A stretch of DNA of 64,000 nucleotides from JANXLO01 sp038231295. GTDB lineage: Bacteria; Armatimonadota; Chthonomonadetes; Chthonomonadales; Chthonomonadaceae. Below the pieces are notes generated by a model. It was not told where the DNA came from. It did not search any database and saw nothing but the letters and a program-made list of their open reading frames with translations. A program made the translations under genes and the position numbers. Below are positions 41,911-51,205 of this stretch, piece by piece; the stretch's first letter is position 1; the number at the start of each line of letters is the position of its first letter. The stretch lies in the NCBI GenBank assembly GCA_038231295.1, contig JBBRLP010000003.1:41354-105353 (forward strand), read 5' to 3'.

Positions 41911-42372
41911 TCAGTGGGCAGGCTGGAGGCTGTTCCCCAGTATCGCACGTTCGCGCAAACGCATCTTCTCCGCACCTGCCTCGGTCTCATCCTCATAACC
42001 GAGCAGATGCAGAATGCCGTGTATTGTCAGTAGCGCGAGTTCCTCTTCCAGGGTAATGCCGACCGCAGCCGCCTGTCGCTCTGCCGTATCCAGCGAGATG
42101 ATCACGTCTCCCAGCAGCACCGGCTGACCGGGCAAAGCGGGCATTGGCGGAGCCTCCGGCATCGGGTCCAGCAGCGCAAAGGAGAGAACATCGGTAGGAG
42201 TATCTATGCCCCGATACTCGCGATTCATCGCATGAACGGTCGCATCATCCGTCAGCAGGACGCTTACCTCGGCGCGGCGTGGCCCTTCTTCCCGGAGCAG
42301 ACGCCGGGCCGCTGTCCGCAGTCTTCCGGTCGGGAGGCGGCGGCGTGTGTCGTTCTGTAGAGAGACGGCCAT
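41911..42372 (-). CDS. ybeY: Endoribonuclease YbeY
   Basis: A single-strand RNase used in 16S rRNA 3' maturation and ribosome quality control. 153 residues from ATG 42372. NREYRGIDTPTDVLSFAL and LLGDVIISLDTAERQA are typical. The zinc motif reads HGILHLLGYED: the first two His are present, but the third (family HGxLHLxGYDH) is replaced, with Glu-Asp at the site. Asp may still bind metal. It starts 128 bases inside the 3' end of pgpH in another frame, an unusually long overlap. Confidence 0.9.
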   Translation of the reverse strand: MAVSLQNDTRRRLPTGRLRTAARRLLREEGPRRAEVSVLLTDDATVHAMNREYRGIDTPTDVLSFALLDPMPEAPPMPALPGQPVLLGDVIISLDTAERQAAAVGITLEEELALLTIHGILHLLGYEDETEAGAEKMRLRERAILGNSLQPAH

Positions 42373-44866
42373 ACAGTACCTCGGGTTCCAGAGGAGTGGC
42401 GTTTTCCAGTTCGCCGATCTGCCGCAGGGCGCTGGCGTCGGTGGTGACCGCTTCCGAGAGCGTCCCGGAGAGGCCCGGCAGATTGTGGTCGGGCCGGGAG
42501 GCAAAACTGTCCTCCCGCCGTTCCGCGCCGCCCTGTCCGCCGTTGTCTCCCCCGGCCAGCGCCAGTTCGTTCGCCAGCGGCTGAATCGCGACGGGGTTGA
42601 AGGGCAGGGAGAGCAGCGGAGGCTCCGGGGTCAGGTCAGGGCGGCGCACCTCCATCGGCTGGCCGGTAGCATTCTGGGGTAGCGCGGTCGGATAGGCGAT
42701 CCTGCCGTGCATCATCGCGGAGAGAACGTGCAGAAAGGCGGTGGTGATGCCCTTGATGTCGCGGAATGTCAGGTCGCACTCGTCCAACTGATTGTCTTCG
42801 ATTTTGCCCTGAATGATTCGGGCGACTTCCGCTTCCAGCCGTTCCTGACTGGGCTTTTCGAGGCTGCGGGTCGCGGCTTCGACTGAGTCGGCCATCATTA
42901 TAATCGCCGCCTCCCTGCTCTGCGGCTTGGGACCAGGATAGCGGAACCGCTCTTCCAAACCGGGCGGCGGCTCCGCACCGCAGTCCACGAGGGCCTGATG
43001 GTAGAAATAGCTTATGAGTGTCGTGCCGTGATGCTGCGCCACGATGTCGCGAATCTCGACGGGCAGCCACTGCTCCTGCGCCATCTGGACGCCATCCCGG
43101 ACATGGGCCGTGATAATGAGCGCGGAGAGCGAAGCGCTGAGCCGTCCATGCACATTGTCGCCGCGCCGCTGATTCTCGACAAAGAAGTCCGGCATCTTCA
43201 TCTTGCCAATGTCGTGGTAGTAGCCTCCGACCCGGCACAGCAGCGCATCGGCTCCAATCGCCTGCGCTCCGGCTTCTGCCAGCGTCCCTACCATGATGCT
43301 GTGAGCATAGGTTCCCGGCGCGACGGTACAGAGGTCGCGCAGCAGCGGACGGTCGAACGCAGAGAGTTCGAGCAGCGCGGTATGGGTCAGAATGCCAAAC
43401 GGTTTCTCCAGCACCATCAGTCCGAACCAGTAGAGGAAGGCGGCGAACACGGCGGAGCCGACCGCCCACCCGGAGCCGCTCCAGAGTTCGGGGAGCGGAT
43501 CACGCAGCAGCAGGCCAAGCAGCCAGACAAGGCCGAGGTTGGTGGCCGCAAGCGCGGCAGTGGCGGCGGGCAGATTGGTCTTGCGCCGTACATTGCCGAC
43601 GCTCACGATGCCGACCAGGCTGCTCAAGAGGGTCATGACCGTGAAGCGAATCTCATGGTTCATGATCAGGCCGGACTGCACCGCCAGCAGCGCGACGACC
43701 AGCACCGCCAGATGCATGTCCAGCAGTACACTGACCAGCATTCCGGCAGCGGCCACGCTCATCAGCCCCAGATAGCCCACCTGTCCGGCGGAGAAAGAGA
43801 CGCTCAGCAGCGTCCCACCGACCTTGAGACCAAGAATACTCAGCAGCACGATGGCGGAGAGCAGGGCCAGACGGCGGCGATCCTGATACAGGCGCGGCAG
43901 AGTACGTTTGATTGCATAGACCGTCAGCAGCACCATTGCCGCCGAGAGCAGGCAGATCGCTGCGCCGGTCGTCGGCTCCATGTGCGGATTTATCATGCCG
44001 AGCGCGGTGAACTTGTCGAGATGCTCCTGCGTCACCCGATCCCCTACCCCGATCAGTTTCTCGCCCCGAACGATATTGCGCGAGACGGGAATGACGGCGT
44101 GTACGGCGGCTTCCTGCGCGAGCTGAGTCTTGCGGCGGTTGAGGAGGTGGTTGGGGCGCAGCGACTGGCGGGCGAGGGCATGAACGATAGCGGCATAGTC
44201 GGGGGAAGAGAGGGCGTCGCGGGCAGCATCCGTCACATCGTCGCTGACGTGCTGAAGATCATCGGCTCTGCGGTCGAGATCGGAATAGTCCCGTATCTCG
44301 CGCTCTTCTCCCTCGGCGATCAGACGGATGGCTGTGACATGGATTTTCTCGAAAACGGCAGGCGAGGCAGCCAGCAGCAGCCGAAGCTGATCGCGTGTGT
44401 AGAGAGAGCCGAACTGCGGCAGCAGGTCTTCCGCAACCTGTAACGTCGTAAACGATTTCGTGCCGGGCCTGTGGACAAGGCGCATTCGGCCCGTCTCCAG
44501 CCGGTCGAAAAACTCCTGCACGGTCTTCCCGGCGGCATACGTCGCGCCGTCCTCCAGGTCATACACGAGATGGGTGGCGCGGGAGACGGCAAGTTGCGCC
44601 TGGGTCGTGCGCTCCGTGCTGATATAGTAGGCGTTACGGGGCGCGGAGACATCCCGTTCGCTGATCTCACCCAGATGCAGTTTGATGCGATCCGGCATGA
44701 GGTGAACGGACATAAGGAGGGAGAGGAGGGCTATCGTAAAGACAAGCAGGCTCAGGCGCTGCCACTCCAGGCGCGGAGCAGGCGCAGGGTCACGGTTCGG
44801 CGTCTTGAAGCCGAATCGTCGGGACGGGCGTTGTGAACGAAATAGGGTTTTAAAAGGGTTTTTCAT
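42245..44866 (-). CDS. 7TM-HD family phosphodiesterase (PgpH-like), probable c-di-AMP hydrolase
   Basis: 873 residues from ATG 44866 (a GTG at 44938 extends the frame by 24; neither has a clear ribosome site). Order: membrane helix (about 37-55), extracytoplasmic 7TMR-HDED domain, seven helices (about 305-500), and an HD domain with AHSIMVGTLAEAGA and GGYYHDIGKMKMP metal ligands. PgpH hydrolyses c-di-AMP. A C-terminal extension of about 150 disordered residues is coded partly over ybeY. It is the first gene of the operon, with a strong promoter at 45055. Confidence 0.88.
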   Translation of the reverse strand: MKNPFKTLFRSQRPSRRFGFKTPNRDPAPAPRLEWQRLSLLVFTIALLSLLMSVHLMPDRIKLHLGEISERDVSAPRNAYYISTERTTQAQLAVSRATHLVYDLEDGATYAAGKTVQEFFDRLETGRMRLVHRPGTKSFTTLQVAEDLLPQFGSLYTRDQLRLLLAASPAVFEKIHVTAIRLIAEGEEREIRDYSDLDRRADDLQHVSDDVTDAARDALSSPDYAAIVHALARQSLRPNHLLNRRKTQLAQEAAVHAVIPVSRNIVRGEKLIGVGDRVTQEHLDKFTALGMINPHMEPTTGAAICLLSAAMVLLTVYAIKRTLPRLYQDRRRLALLSAIVLLSILGLKVGGTLLSVSFSAGQVGYLGLMSVAAAGMLVSVLLDMHLAVLVVALLAVQSGLIMNHEIRFTVMTLLSSLVGIVSVGNVRRKTNLPAATAALAATNLGLVWLLGLLLRDPLPELWSGSGWAVGSAVFAAFLYWFGLMVLEKPFGILTHTALLELSAFDRPLLRDLCTVAPGTYAHSIMVGTLAEAGAQAIGADALLCRVGGYYHDIGKMKMPDFFVENQRRGDNVHGRLSASLSALIITAHVRDGVQMAQEQWLPVEIRDIVAQHHGTTLISYFYHQALVDCGAEPPPGLEERFRYPGPKPQSREAAIIMMADSVEAATRSLEKPSQERLEAEVARIIQGKIEDNQLDECDLTFRDIKGITTAFLHVLSAMMHGRIAYPTALPQNATGQPMEVRRPDLTPEPPLLSLPFNPVAIQPLANELALAGGDNGGQGGAERREDSFASRPDHNLPGLSGTLSEAVTTDASALRQIGELENATPLEPEVLYGRLSTERHTPPPPDRKTADSGPASAPGRRATPRRGKRPADG

Positions 44867-45026
44867 GAGCGTCGCGCCCACAGGCCGACAGACGAATGCA
44901 TCCGGTTCTCGCGCAGGGTCTGCCCTGTCCGGGAACACTTCAGTTTAAGCGTAGTGTCACCCGGCCTCTTCTCTTCAGACGGAGTGACGATGCGAGGACG
45001 GTTCACCGCGTAATCGCCCTGTCATT

Positions 45027-45055
45027 ATTATAGTAGACGGACAAACCTGTGTCAA
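45027..45055 (-). promoter_or_regulatory. Consensus promoter for the pgpH operon
   Basis: On the minus strand TTGACA (45055-45050), a 17-base spacer and TATAAT (45032-45027). It leaves a leader of about 155 bases before the 44866 start. Confidence 0.88.
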
Positions 45056-45083
45056 GTTTCCGCGCAAATTCGCGCTGCGGCGT

Positions 45084-45959
45084 TCAGCCGGTATGTCCCT
45101 GCGCGGCGTGGAGGGTATTGCGAAGGAGCATCGCAATCGTCATCGGCCCGACCCCGCCCGGAACGGGCGTGATATAGGCCGCGACCTGCCGCGCCGATTC
45201 GAATGCAACATCTCCCACATCGCCGCTGCGCCCTGCAACCCGATTGTAGCCTGCGTCCATGACTGCCGCGCCCGGTTTTATCATCTCTCCGGTGATGAGT
45301 TCCGCTTTCCCGACCGCCGCAACCAGTATATCCGCCTGCCGGGTGACCTCTCCGAGATTCGGGGTGCGCGAATGGCAGATCGTCACGGTCGCGTTGCGGT
45401 TGAGCAGCATCATCGCCACAGGCTTGCCCAGGATGATACTCCGCCCCACCACGACAGCGGTCTTGCCTTCGATGGGAACGCCATAGCGGTCGAGAAGCTC
45501 CACGATACCGGCGGGCGTACACGAGGGAAACGCCGGTTCCCCGTTGATCAGCCCGCCCAGGCTCATGCGGCTGATGCCGTCTATATCCTTCTCCGCACAG
45601 ACCTTGTCGAGTACGGCAGGCTCGTGCAGATGTTTCGGCAGGGGATGCTGCACCAGAATGCCGCTCACGCCGGGGTCGGCGTTCAGCCCGGCGACCAATT
45701 CCTCCGCCTGTTCCTGGGTGCAGTCCGTGCCGAGCCGATGCACCGAGGAGTCCATTCCGACCCACTTGCAGGCTTTCTGCTTCATCGCGACGTAGGTCTC
45801 AGAGGCCGGGTCTGCGCCAATCAGCACGGCGGCGAGATGCGGGGCCGGTTTTCCGGCGGCCCGCAGTGCAGCGACGCCTTCGGCGATTTCGGCCCGTATC
45901 GTCCGTGCGGTCGCGGTTCCGTCCATCAGTACCGCCGTCTGCTGTCCGTGTGCGCTCAT
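45084..45959 (-). CDS. folD: Methylenetetrahydrofolate dehydrogenase/cyclohydrolase
   Basis: A bifunctional one-carbon enzyme giving 10-formyl-THF and NADPH. 291 residues, family length. The catalytic Tyr/Lys pair lies in SETYVAMKQKAC, then GILVQHPLPKHL, DIDGI, the NADP site VVVGRSIILGKPVAMMLL and PVPGGVGPMTIAMLL. Its ATG overlaps the nusB stop (ATGA-type), so the two are co-translated. No terminator is visible before the pgpH promoter downstream. Confidence 0.97.
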   Translation of the reverse strand: MSAHGQQTAVLMDGTATARTIRAEIAEGVAALRAAGKPAPHLAAVLIGADPASETYVAMKQKACKWVGMDSSVHRLGTDCTQEQAEELVAGLNADPGVSGILVQHPLPKHLHEPAVLDKVCAEKDIDGISRMSLGGLINGEPAFPSCTPAGIVELLDRYGVPIEGKTAVVVGRSIILGKPVAMMLLNRNATVTICHSRTPNLGEVTRQADILVAAVGKAELITGEMIKPGAAVMDAGYNRVAGRSGDVGDVAFESARQVAAYITPVPGGVGPMTIAMLLRNTLHAAQGHTG

Positions 45960-47056
45960 TCCGCTTCGTTCTCCTCAAGTTCCGTGATGTCCGGCAGGTC
46001 CAGCGCGGCATCCTCCGTTTCAATCGCGCTCTGTTCGGCGATGGCGGCTGTCCCGTCGAGTTTCTCCCCGACTTTCGGGGCCAGCGCACCGAGGACGCCA
46101 TTGACAAATCGTCCCGATTCGGCGGTGCTGTATTTTTTCGCCAGTTCGACGGCCTCGTTGATGGAGGCGCTGGTGGGAATGCCGGGCAGGAACAGCATCT
46201 CGAACGCGGCCATGCGGAGGATATTGCGGTCTACCGACACGAGCCTGTCCAGCCCCCAACCGGAGGCAAGTTCGGAAATGGGCCGGTCTATCTCCTGCTG
46301 CTGCGCCTGCGTTCCCTGCACGAGTTTGTGCGCAAACGCCGCCACGCGCATCCAGTCGCTGGTCTGCTTCTTGACGATTTCGGCTACCCTCTGCCAGCGA
46401 ACTGCCGCCGCCGCGTTGAACTCCTGCCGCCGGTTCAGCAGCCAATCGGCCTGCTCGTAAGGAGGGAGGCCCAGAGGCATGGTGTCTTTCCACTGCTTGA
46501 CGGAGGTGCGGGCGGTATTCCGCATCTGCGTCTCCATGAGTTTCTGAAATGTCGGCTGCCCTGTCTCGCCCTCTTCGTATTCGCGTTTGCCAAGCGGGAA
46601 GATGGCACGAAACCTGTCGGCGAACCGTTCCAGTCGGGCGCACTCCGCCGGTGTCAGTCGGGAGGTGGGTACTTCCGTCATCGGGTCGGGCAGAGGCAAC
46701 AGCAGGCGAGGGGGGCTTAGGAGAACACCGGGCAGAATGGTCTTGAAGGCACGCTCGACGCGCAGTTCCTGCCAATAAGGCGCCTCCGCCAGCAGCCGCC
46801 CGATCAGCGCGACGACGGCCTGCTCCATCGGCAGGGTGAGCACAGGCAGGGTATCCCGCAGATCGGAGGTGACATACTCCAGGCAGGTCTGCTCGACGGA
46901 AGAGCCGCTGGCCGTGCGGGAGCCGCGCTGCACGAACTCTCCACGCAGACGCTCCAGCGCGGCCTCCCGCGCCTCATCCAGTCCCACTTTCCCCACATCC
47001 ATCTGATAGAGGATTTTCAAGGCCCACTCCCGGGCCAACCGACGCGAACTAATCAA
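45956..47056 (-). CDS. nusB: NusB antitermination factor with a large internal insertion
   Basis: NusB binds boxA RNA with S10 in rRNA antitermination and is normally 130-160 residues. Here there are 366. The N-terminus SSRRLAREWALKILYQMDVG and the C-terminal half (IDRPISELASGWGLDRLVSVD; ILRMAAFEMLF; ASINEAVELAKKY; FVNGVLGALAP) are standard. They are separated by about 190 extra residues (roughly 45-240) with no recognised domain. An acidic tail ends the protein. A TATAAT at 47132-47127 could be its -10, with a poor -35. It is first in the nusB-folD pair. Confidence 0.9.
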   Translation of the reverse strand: MISSRRLAREWALKILYQMDVGKVGLDEAREAALERLRGEFVQRGSRTASGSSVEQTCLEYVTSDLRDTLPVLTLPMEQAVVALIGRLLAEAPYWQELRVERAFKTILPGVLLSPPRLLLPLPDPMTEVPTSRLTPAECARLERFADRFRAIFPLGKREYEEGETGQPTFQKLMETQMRNTARTSVKQWKDTMPLGLPPYEQADWLLNRRQEFNAAAAVRWQRVAEIVKKQTSDWMRVAAFAHKLVQGTQAQQQEIDRPISELASGWGLDRLVSVDRNILRMAAFEMLFLPGIPTSASINEAVELAKKYSTAESGRFVNGVLGALAPKVGEKLDGTAAIAEQSAIETEDAALDLPDITELEENEAE

Positions 47057-47213
47057 GCGAAACTCCTCTGTGAGCAGGGTGCATCATGGCAGCAAACCGC
47101 GTTCCCTAAATGTTTCAAGATAGTGTATTATACCGCAGATGGCCCGTCACGAGGAGCACGCTGGGTATAAGTGGAGGTAAAAGCGTCCAACCACACCCTC
47201 AGAAGCGGTACGA

Positions 47214-48461
47214 TCAATGAGGCGGGGAGGGAGTAGGGCCGAGGTTTTCGTACCACTTGACGTTCGCGGTGGCGGAGCCGGTGCAGAGGAGGTCAGGGCG
47301 TCCATCGCCGTTCAGGTCGGCGGCGACGATACCTGCCCCGGCCATTCCTCCGGCATCAACGACGGAGCGTTCCCAGCGCGTCCCGTCGGCATCCAGGCAA
47401 CGGTAGCAGTAGAGATTGTGTCCGCCCCCGCGATAGCTCGCCAGGATTTCGCTCTGTCCGTCGCCGTCTAGGTCGGCACAGACAAGCGCGTGTCCATCCT
47501 CCAGAGTCGCATCCAGTACCTGCCGCTTCCACAACCCTTTGCCATCGGCGGGGGGCGTATAGATCACGACCTCGTTGCCGTGCCACGGCTCAATCGTCGC
47601 CAGAAAGGGGCGTCGCTCTGTAGGGCCTGCACCGCTTTTGAGCCAGCCACGATCTACCTCACTGCTGCCCCGCTTCGGCGGCGTGTTCTGCTCCCCGGTT
47701 CCCAGCGGAATCTTCTGCCAGGTTCGCCCGGCCCCCTTACCCATCGGCTTGTAGAGGGTGACTCCCTCGAAACTCGCTACCAGCAGGTCGTCGCGCCCAT
47801 CGCCATCAAAATCCAGCACCCGCATCCCGTGCGCTACCGTGAGTGAACAATCTACCACTTTCTTATGGGCTTCCCCTTTTATAAAAGCGTAACTGACGAT
47901 GGAGAGCGGTGTGTTATAGGCAGGAGCGGTTGCGCCGGGGCCAAGAATCGGCACGACGACCAGTTCCTTCTTGCTATCGCCATCCCAATCGGCCCACCGC
48001 AGACGATGTGCCGTTGGCAGAGACGCGAAGTCGTGGCCTATCCATTCGGCGGTCACGTCCGGCCCCGGTTTGAACCATTGAAGGCGTCCGCCGGTCCGGG
48101 TATTGCCCAGATCGAATTCACTGGCAACGGCTATCTCCAGTTTCCCGTCTCCATCTAGGTCGTAGGCGGCGATGTCAATATTGCGGCGTGTGGAGGTGGT
48201 GAGGAGGTGCTTTTTCCAGGTCGGGTTCTCGTACCAGGCGATCTCGCTCTTATCCCCGGAGAGCGCAACGAGGTCGGGCTTCCCGTCGCCGTTTATATCC
48301 GCAACCGCACACTGATACGCGCCCGGCAGATGGTCAATCTCATGGGCGCGAAACGTCACAGGCGGTTTCGGTTCTGCCCGATGACCCGCAGACACAGCGA
48401 TGCCAGCCAGACAGAGCAGCGCCGCTGAAAGAGAGAGAAAGAACCGCCTTTTGGTATTCAC
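47214..48461 (-). CDS. Secreted FG-GAP/VCBS repeat propeller protein
   Basis: 415 residues. Signal peptide FFLSLSAALLCLAGIAVSAG. At least six repeats with calcium-binding D-x-(N/D)-G-D-G loops (VADINGDGKPDLVALSGD; AAYDLDGDGKLEIAVASE; LDFDGDGRDDLLVAS; ADLDGDGQSEILASYRGG; ADLNGDGRPDLLCTGS) form an integrin-like beta-propeller. It is likely a surface or extracellular binding protein. Not linked to an obvious partner. Confidence 0.85.
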   Translation of the reverse strand: MNTKRRFFLSLSAALLCLAGIAVSAGHRAEPKPPVTFRAHEIDHLPGAYQCAVADINGDGKPDLVALSGDKSEIAWYENPTWKKHLLTTSTRRNIDIAAYDLDGDGKLEIAVASEFDLGNTRTGGRLQWFKPGPDVTAEWIGHDFASLPTAHRLRWADWDGDSKKELVVVPILGPGATAPAYNTPLSIVSYAFIKGEAHKKVVDCSLTVAHGMRVLDFDGDGRDDLLVASFEGVTLYKPMGKGAGRTWQKIPLGTGEQNTPPKRGSSEVDRGWLKSGAGPTERRPFLATIEPWHGNEVVIYTPPADGKGLWKRQVLDATLEDGHALVCADLDGDGQSEILASYRGGGHNLYCYRCLDADGTRWERSVVDAGGMAGAGIVAADLNGDGRPDLLCTGSATANVKWYENLGPTPSPPH

Positions 48462-48503
48462 CCCGCAGCCTCCTGTACTGTTGCTATCTGCGTCGCCTCT
48501 GAC

Positions 48504-48664
48504 AGCGGAGTGAACTCCTCTGCTGCATGGCCTGCGGCCAGGTTTCCTGCGGAAACGTCCAAACTGTCAGTGCCTGCTTTTGCACTCCACAAACTTGTGG
48601 CGAAAGGATAGGTCCGCAGAACGTTTGGCCGAAGGTCAGGCAGCGGAGGAGTTCACTCCGCCGA
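48504..48664. repeat. Imperfect inverted repeat, related to family A
   Basis: The outer arms gcggagtgaactcctc and gaggagttcactccgc are complementary, and similarity continues inward (ctgcggccagg and cctgacc-ttcggcc arms) for about 45 bases. The interior shares ggccgaaggtcag and gtttcctgcggaaac-type blocks with family A. Non-coding. Confidence 0.65.
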
Positions 48665-48727
48665 AACGGTTTACAAGGGAAGTGGTCGCCTGCGTAACGT
48701 GAGATGCTTATCAGGCAGGCGTTCGGA

Positions 48728-49291
48728 CTATTCGTATTTCAGTTCAGGTTCCCAGTTGTTGATGCCATCAGCGAGCATCTCGAACAGCGGCCAGGGCGGG
48801 CAGTAGTCGTCGCCGGGGCCGAACCAGGTGCTGCCGGTGCGCTCGATTTTGCCGTCGGCGTCTTTGTGAAAGGCGGAGCATCCGGGGTACTGACTGCCGT
48901 CTTCGCCCGCAAAGCCCATGTCCCGCGTAAAGGGACTGTTCTGCGCGGAGATCATACGCAACTTCCAGCCCCGACTGGCGGCGAACTCCGCCTGGGTCTG
49001 CGGGTCGTTTTTGGAGACGAGGACGACCGCTGTCCGGCTTTCCAGATGCGGCAGGAGGCCGTTCAGCCCGTCCGCCCAGAGGGTACAGTAGGAACAGCCC
49101 TTGCCCATGTTATGAATGACCAGAAGGTCACTGCGGTCTCCGAACAGTTCGCTCAGAGTCACGGTCTTTTCGCCCGCTCCCAGCAGAGCATAGTCCTGGA
49201 CAGCCTCACGCGGTCGCCTCTGGCGCATCTCCAACCGCTTTGCCTTCAGGCGGAAAATCTCCTGCTCGATCTCGTTCAACTCTTCGCTCAT
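48728..49291 (-). CDS. DUF899 thioredoxin-like protein
   Basis: 187 residues from ATG 49291, with AAGGAGGG 5 bases upstream (longer open frame rejected). A helical N-terminus (EELNEIEQEIFRLKAKRLEM) leads to a thioredoxin-like fold with LLVIHNMGKGCSYCTLWADG, giving the DUF899 Cys-x2-Cys pair, and VVLVSKNDPQTQAEFAASRG. The end is FGPGDDYCPPWPLFEML. Members are uncharacterised, perhaps redox or dehydrochlorination related. Monocistronic as far as visible. Confidence 0.85.
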   Translation of the reverse strand: MSEELNEIEQEIFRLKAKRLEMRQRRPREAVQDYALLGAGEKTVTLSELFGDRSDLLVIHNMGKGCSYCTLWADGLNGLLPHLESRTAVVLVSKNDPQTQAEFAASRGWKLRMISAQNSPFTRDMGFAGEDGSQYPGCSAFHKDADGKIERTGSTWFGPGDDYCPPWPLFEMLADGINNWEPELKYE

Positions 49292-49382
49292 AACGCCCTC
49301 CTTTTCCTTCTCCACTGCAAACGTCGTTCCGTAGCGTCTACTCTCATACCTTCTCCCATACCGGAAATGAACAGGTGAAATT

Positions 49383-49422
49383 GTCCGATTACCGAACGCA
49401 GGCGGGCTATTGCGTCCGATTA
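49383..49422. promoter_or_regulatory. Direct repeat in the divergent gap 49292-49625
   Basis: GTCCGATTA occurs at 49383-49391 and again at 49414-49422, 31 bases (three helical turns) apart, between the divergent DUF899 and VOC genes. It is a candidate activator site. No clear -35/-10 is seen in the 334-base gap. Confidence 0.35.
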
Positions 49423-49625
49423 GCAGGCGGATACTCCGGCCCAGGAGAGTGGCAGGAATGCAGGATTGCACACAGCCATTTGGTGAATTAGTTTTCGATT
49501 GAAGTCAAACGACAGATTTGCCATTTCCGGGTTTCGCTCTGGAAGCAGAGTGACGGAAGAAGCGCGGCCTGGCACAAGCCTCGAATCAATCCGCAGAGTC
49601 CGCACTTGCAGCCCGGGGAGACTAC

Positions 49626-50018
49626 ATGACTACTTTTCTTTCGCTGCGACCTAACTTCTTCGTGTCGGATCTCGAACGTTCTACTGCCTTCTATCGAGAT
49701 GTTCTCGGCTTTACCGTAACAATGCACACGCCGCAATATGGCCTGACAACTCTGGAGAAGGATGCGGGCAGTATTGCTCTGATACAGACCTCAAAGCCGG
49801 TGAATATCCCGCAGGTACCTGGCATCGCCGAAGCCTATATCTATGTAACCGACCTTAAGACAGTTCACGCCGCCTGTGCCACAGCACAGGCCATCAGCAC
49901 CCCGGTCACACAGCGCCCCTGGGGTCTGACCGATTTCGTGGTACAGGACCCGGATGGACGCCTCATCGCCATTGGCGAACAGACGGCGACCACTACCTGG
50001 ACAGAAAGCACGACCTGA
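49626..50018 (+). CDS. VOC-superfamily (glyoxalase/bleomycin-resistance-like) protein
   Basis: 130 residues forming one VOC domain of paired beta-alpha-beta-beta-beta units. LRPNFFVSDLERSTAFYRDVLGF and YIYVTDLKTVHAAC start the two halves, and FVVQDPDGRLIAIGE ends the domain. Metal ligand positions are not canonical throughout, so the reaction is unknown. GGGGAGAC precedes the ATG. Confidence 0.85.
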   Translation: MTTFLSLRPNFFVSDLERSTAFYRDVLGFTVTMHTPQYGLTTLEKDAGSIALIQTSKPVNIPQVPGIAEAYIYVTDLKTVHAACATAQAISTPVTQRPWGLTDFVVQDPDGRLIAIGEQTATTTWTESTT

Positions 50019-50089
50019 GTGCAGTCCTGCACAATTCACACAGGCTCCCCTTCACATGGGAGCCTATTCTTCAGATAAGGGAGGGGAAG

Positions 50090-51205
50090 ATGAGCGGAGT
50101 ACGGGTACTGGTCGGAACGCGCAAGGGCGCCTTTATATTGACGGCGGACGGGAAGCGGGAAGCGTGGACGGTGGAGGGGCCGCACTTCGGCGGCTGGGAG
50201 ATGTACCACCTCAAAGGTTCGCCCGTCAATCCCAATCGGATCTACGCCTCGCAATCCAGCGGCTGGTTCGGGCAGATCATTCAGCGTTCGGACGATGGCG
50301 GCAAGACCTGGGAGCCGGTCGGGAATGCGTTCGCCTACGACGGCGTTCCCGGAACCCACCAGTGGTACGACGGTACCCAGCATCCCTGGGAGTTCAAACG
50401 GGTCTGGCATCTGGAGCCGTCGCTCACTGACGCCGAGACTGTCTATGCGGGCGTGGAGGACGCCGCCCTGTTCCGCTCGCAGGATGGCGGGCAGAACTGG
50501 CACGAACTCTCGGGACTGCGTGACCATGAGACCGGGCCGAAGTGGCAGCCCGGCGCAGGCGGGATGTGCCTGCATACCATTGTCATTGATCCGAGCAACC
50601 CGGAACGTATTTTCGTCGCCATCTCTGCGGCGGGTGCATTCCGCACAGAGGACGGCGGCAAAACCTGGAAACCGATCAACCAGGGCCTGCGCTCCGAATA
50701 CATCCCGGACCCGAAAGCCGAGGTCGGGCACTGCGTCCATCGGATCGCGCTGCATCCGTCGCGCCCCAACGTGCTTTTTATGCAGAAGCACTGGGACATT
50801 ATGCGGAGCGATGACGCGGGCGACTCCTGGGTCGAAGTCAGCGGCAATCTGCCCTCCGACTTCGGCTTCCCCATAGATGTTCACGCGCACGAACCCGATA
50901 CGATCTATGTGGTTCCCATCAAAAGCGATTCCGAGCATTTCCCGCCCGAGGGCAAACTGCGCGTCTATCGCAGCCGAACCGGCGGCAACGAGTGGGAAGC
51001 CCTCACCAACGGCCTGCCGCAGAGCGACTGCTATGTCAACGTCCTGCGCGATGCGATGGCGGTGGACTCGCTCAACTCGTGCGGGGTCTACTTCGGCACG
51101 ACGGGCGGACAGGTCTACGTCTCCGCCGACTCCGGGGACAACTGGAAACCGATCGTGCGCGACCTGCCAGCGGTTCTCTCGGTGGAGGTACAGACACTGC
51201 CATGA
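50090..51205 (+). CDS. BNR/sialidase-like beta-propeller protein
   Basis: 371 residues, no signal peptide. Repeated Asp-box blades (SDDGGKTWEPVG; SQDGGQNWHEL; TEDGGKTWKPI; SDDAGDSWVEV; SADSGDNWKPI) give a sialidase/VPS10-like propeller without the arginine triad of true sialidases. The stop overlaps the ATG of a MoaD-like carrier by four bases, so both proteins are made together. This BNR-MoaD pairing suggests a cytoplasmic enzyme or scaffold using a sulfur carrier; the reaction is unknown. Confidence 0.85.
   Translation: MSGVRVLVGTRKGAFILTADGKREAWTVEGPHFGGWEMYHLKGSPVNPNRIYASQSSGWFGQIIQRSDDGGKTWEPVGNAFAYDGVPGTHQWYDGTQHPWEFKRVWHLEPSLTDAETVYAGVEDAALFRSQDGGQNWHELSGLRDHETGPKWQPGAGGMCLHTIVIDPSNPERIFVAISAAGAFRTEDGGKTWKPINQGLRSEYIPDPKAEVGHCVHRIALHPSRPNVLFMQKHWDIMRSDDAGDSWVEVSGNLPSDFGFPIDVHAHEPDTIYVVPIKSDSEHFPPEGKLRVYRSRTGGNEWEALTNGLPQSDCYVNVLRDAMAVDSLNSCGVYFGTTGGQVYVSADSGDNWKPIVRDLPAVLSVEVQTLP

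Noticed and set aside
42998..44443. 481-codon plus-strand frame opposite pgpH.
   Set aside because: Antisense shadow; pgpH has clear HD and membrane motifs.
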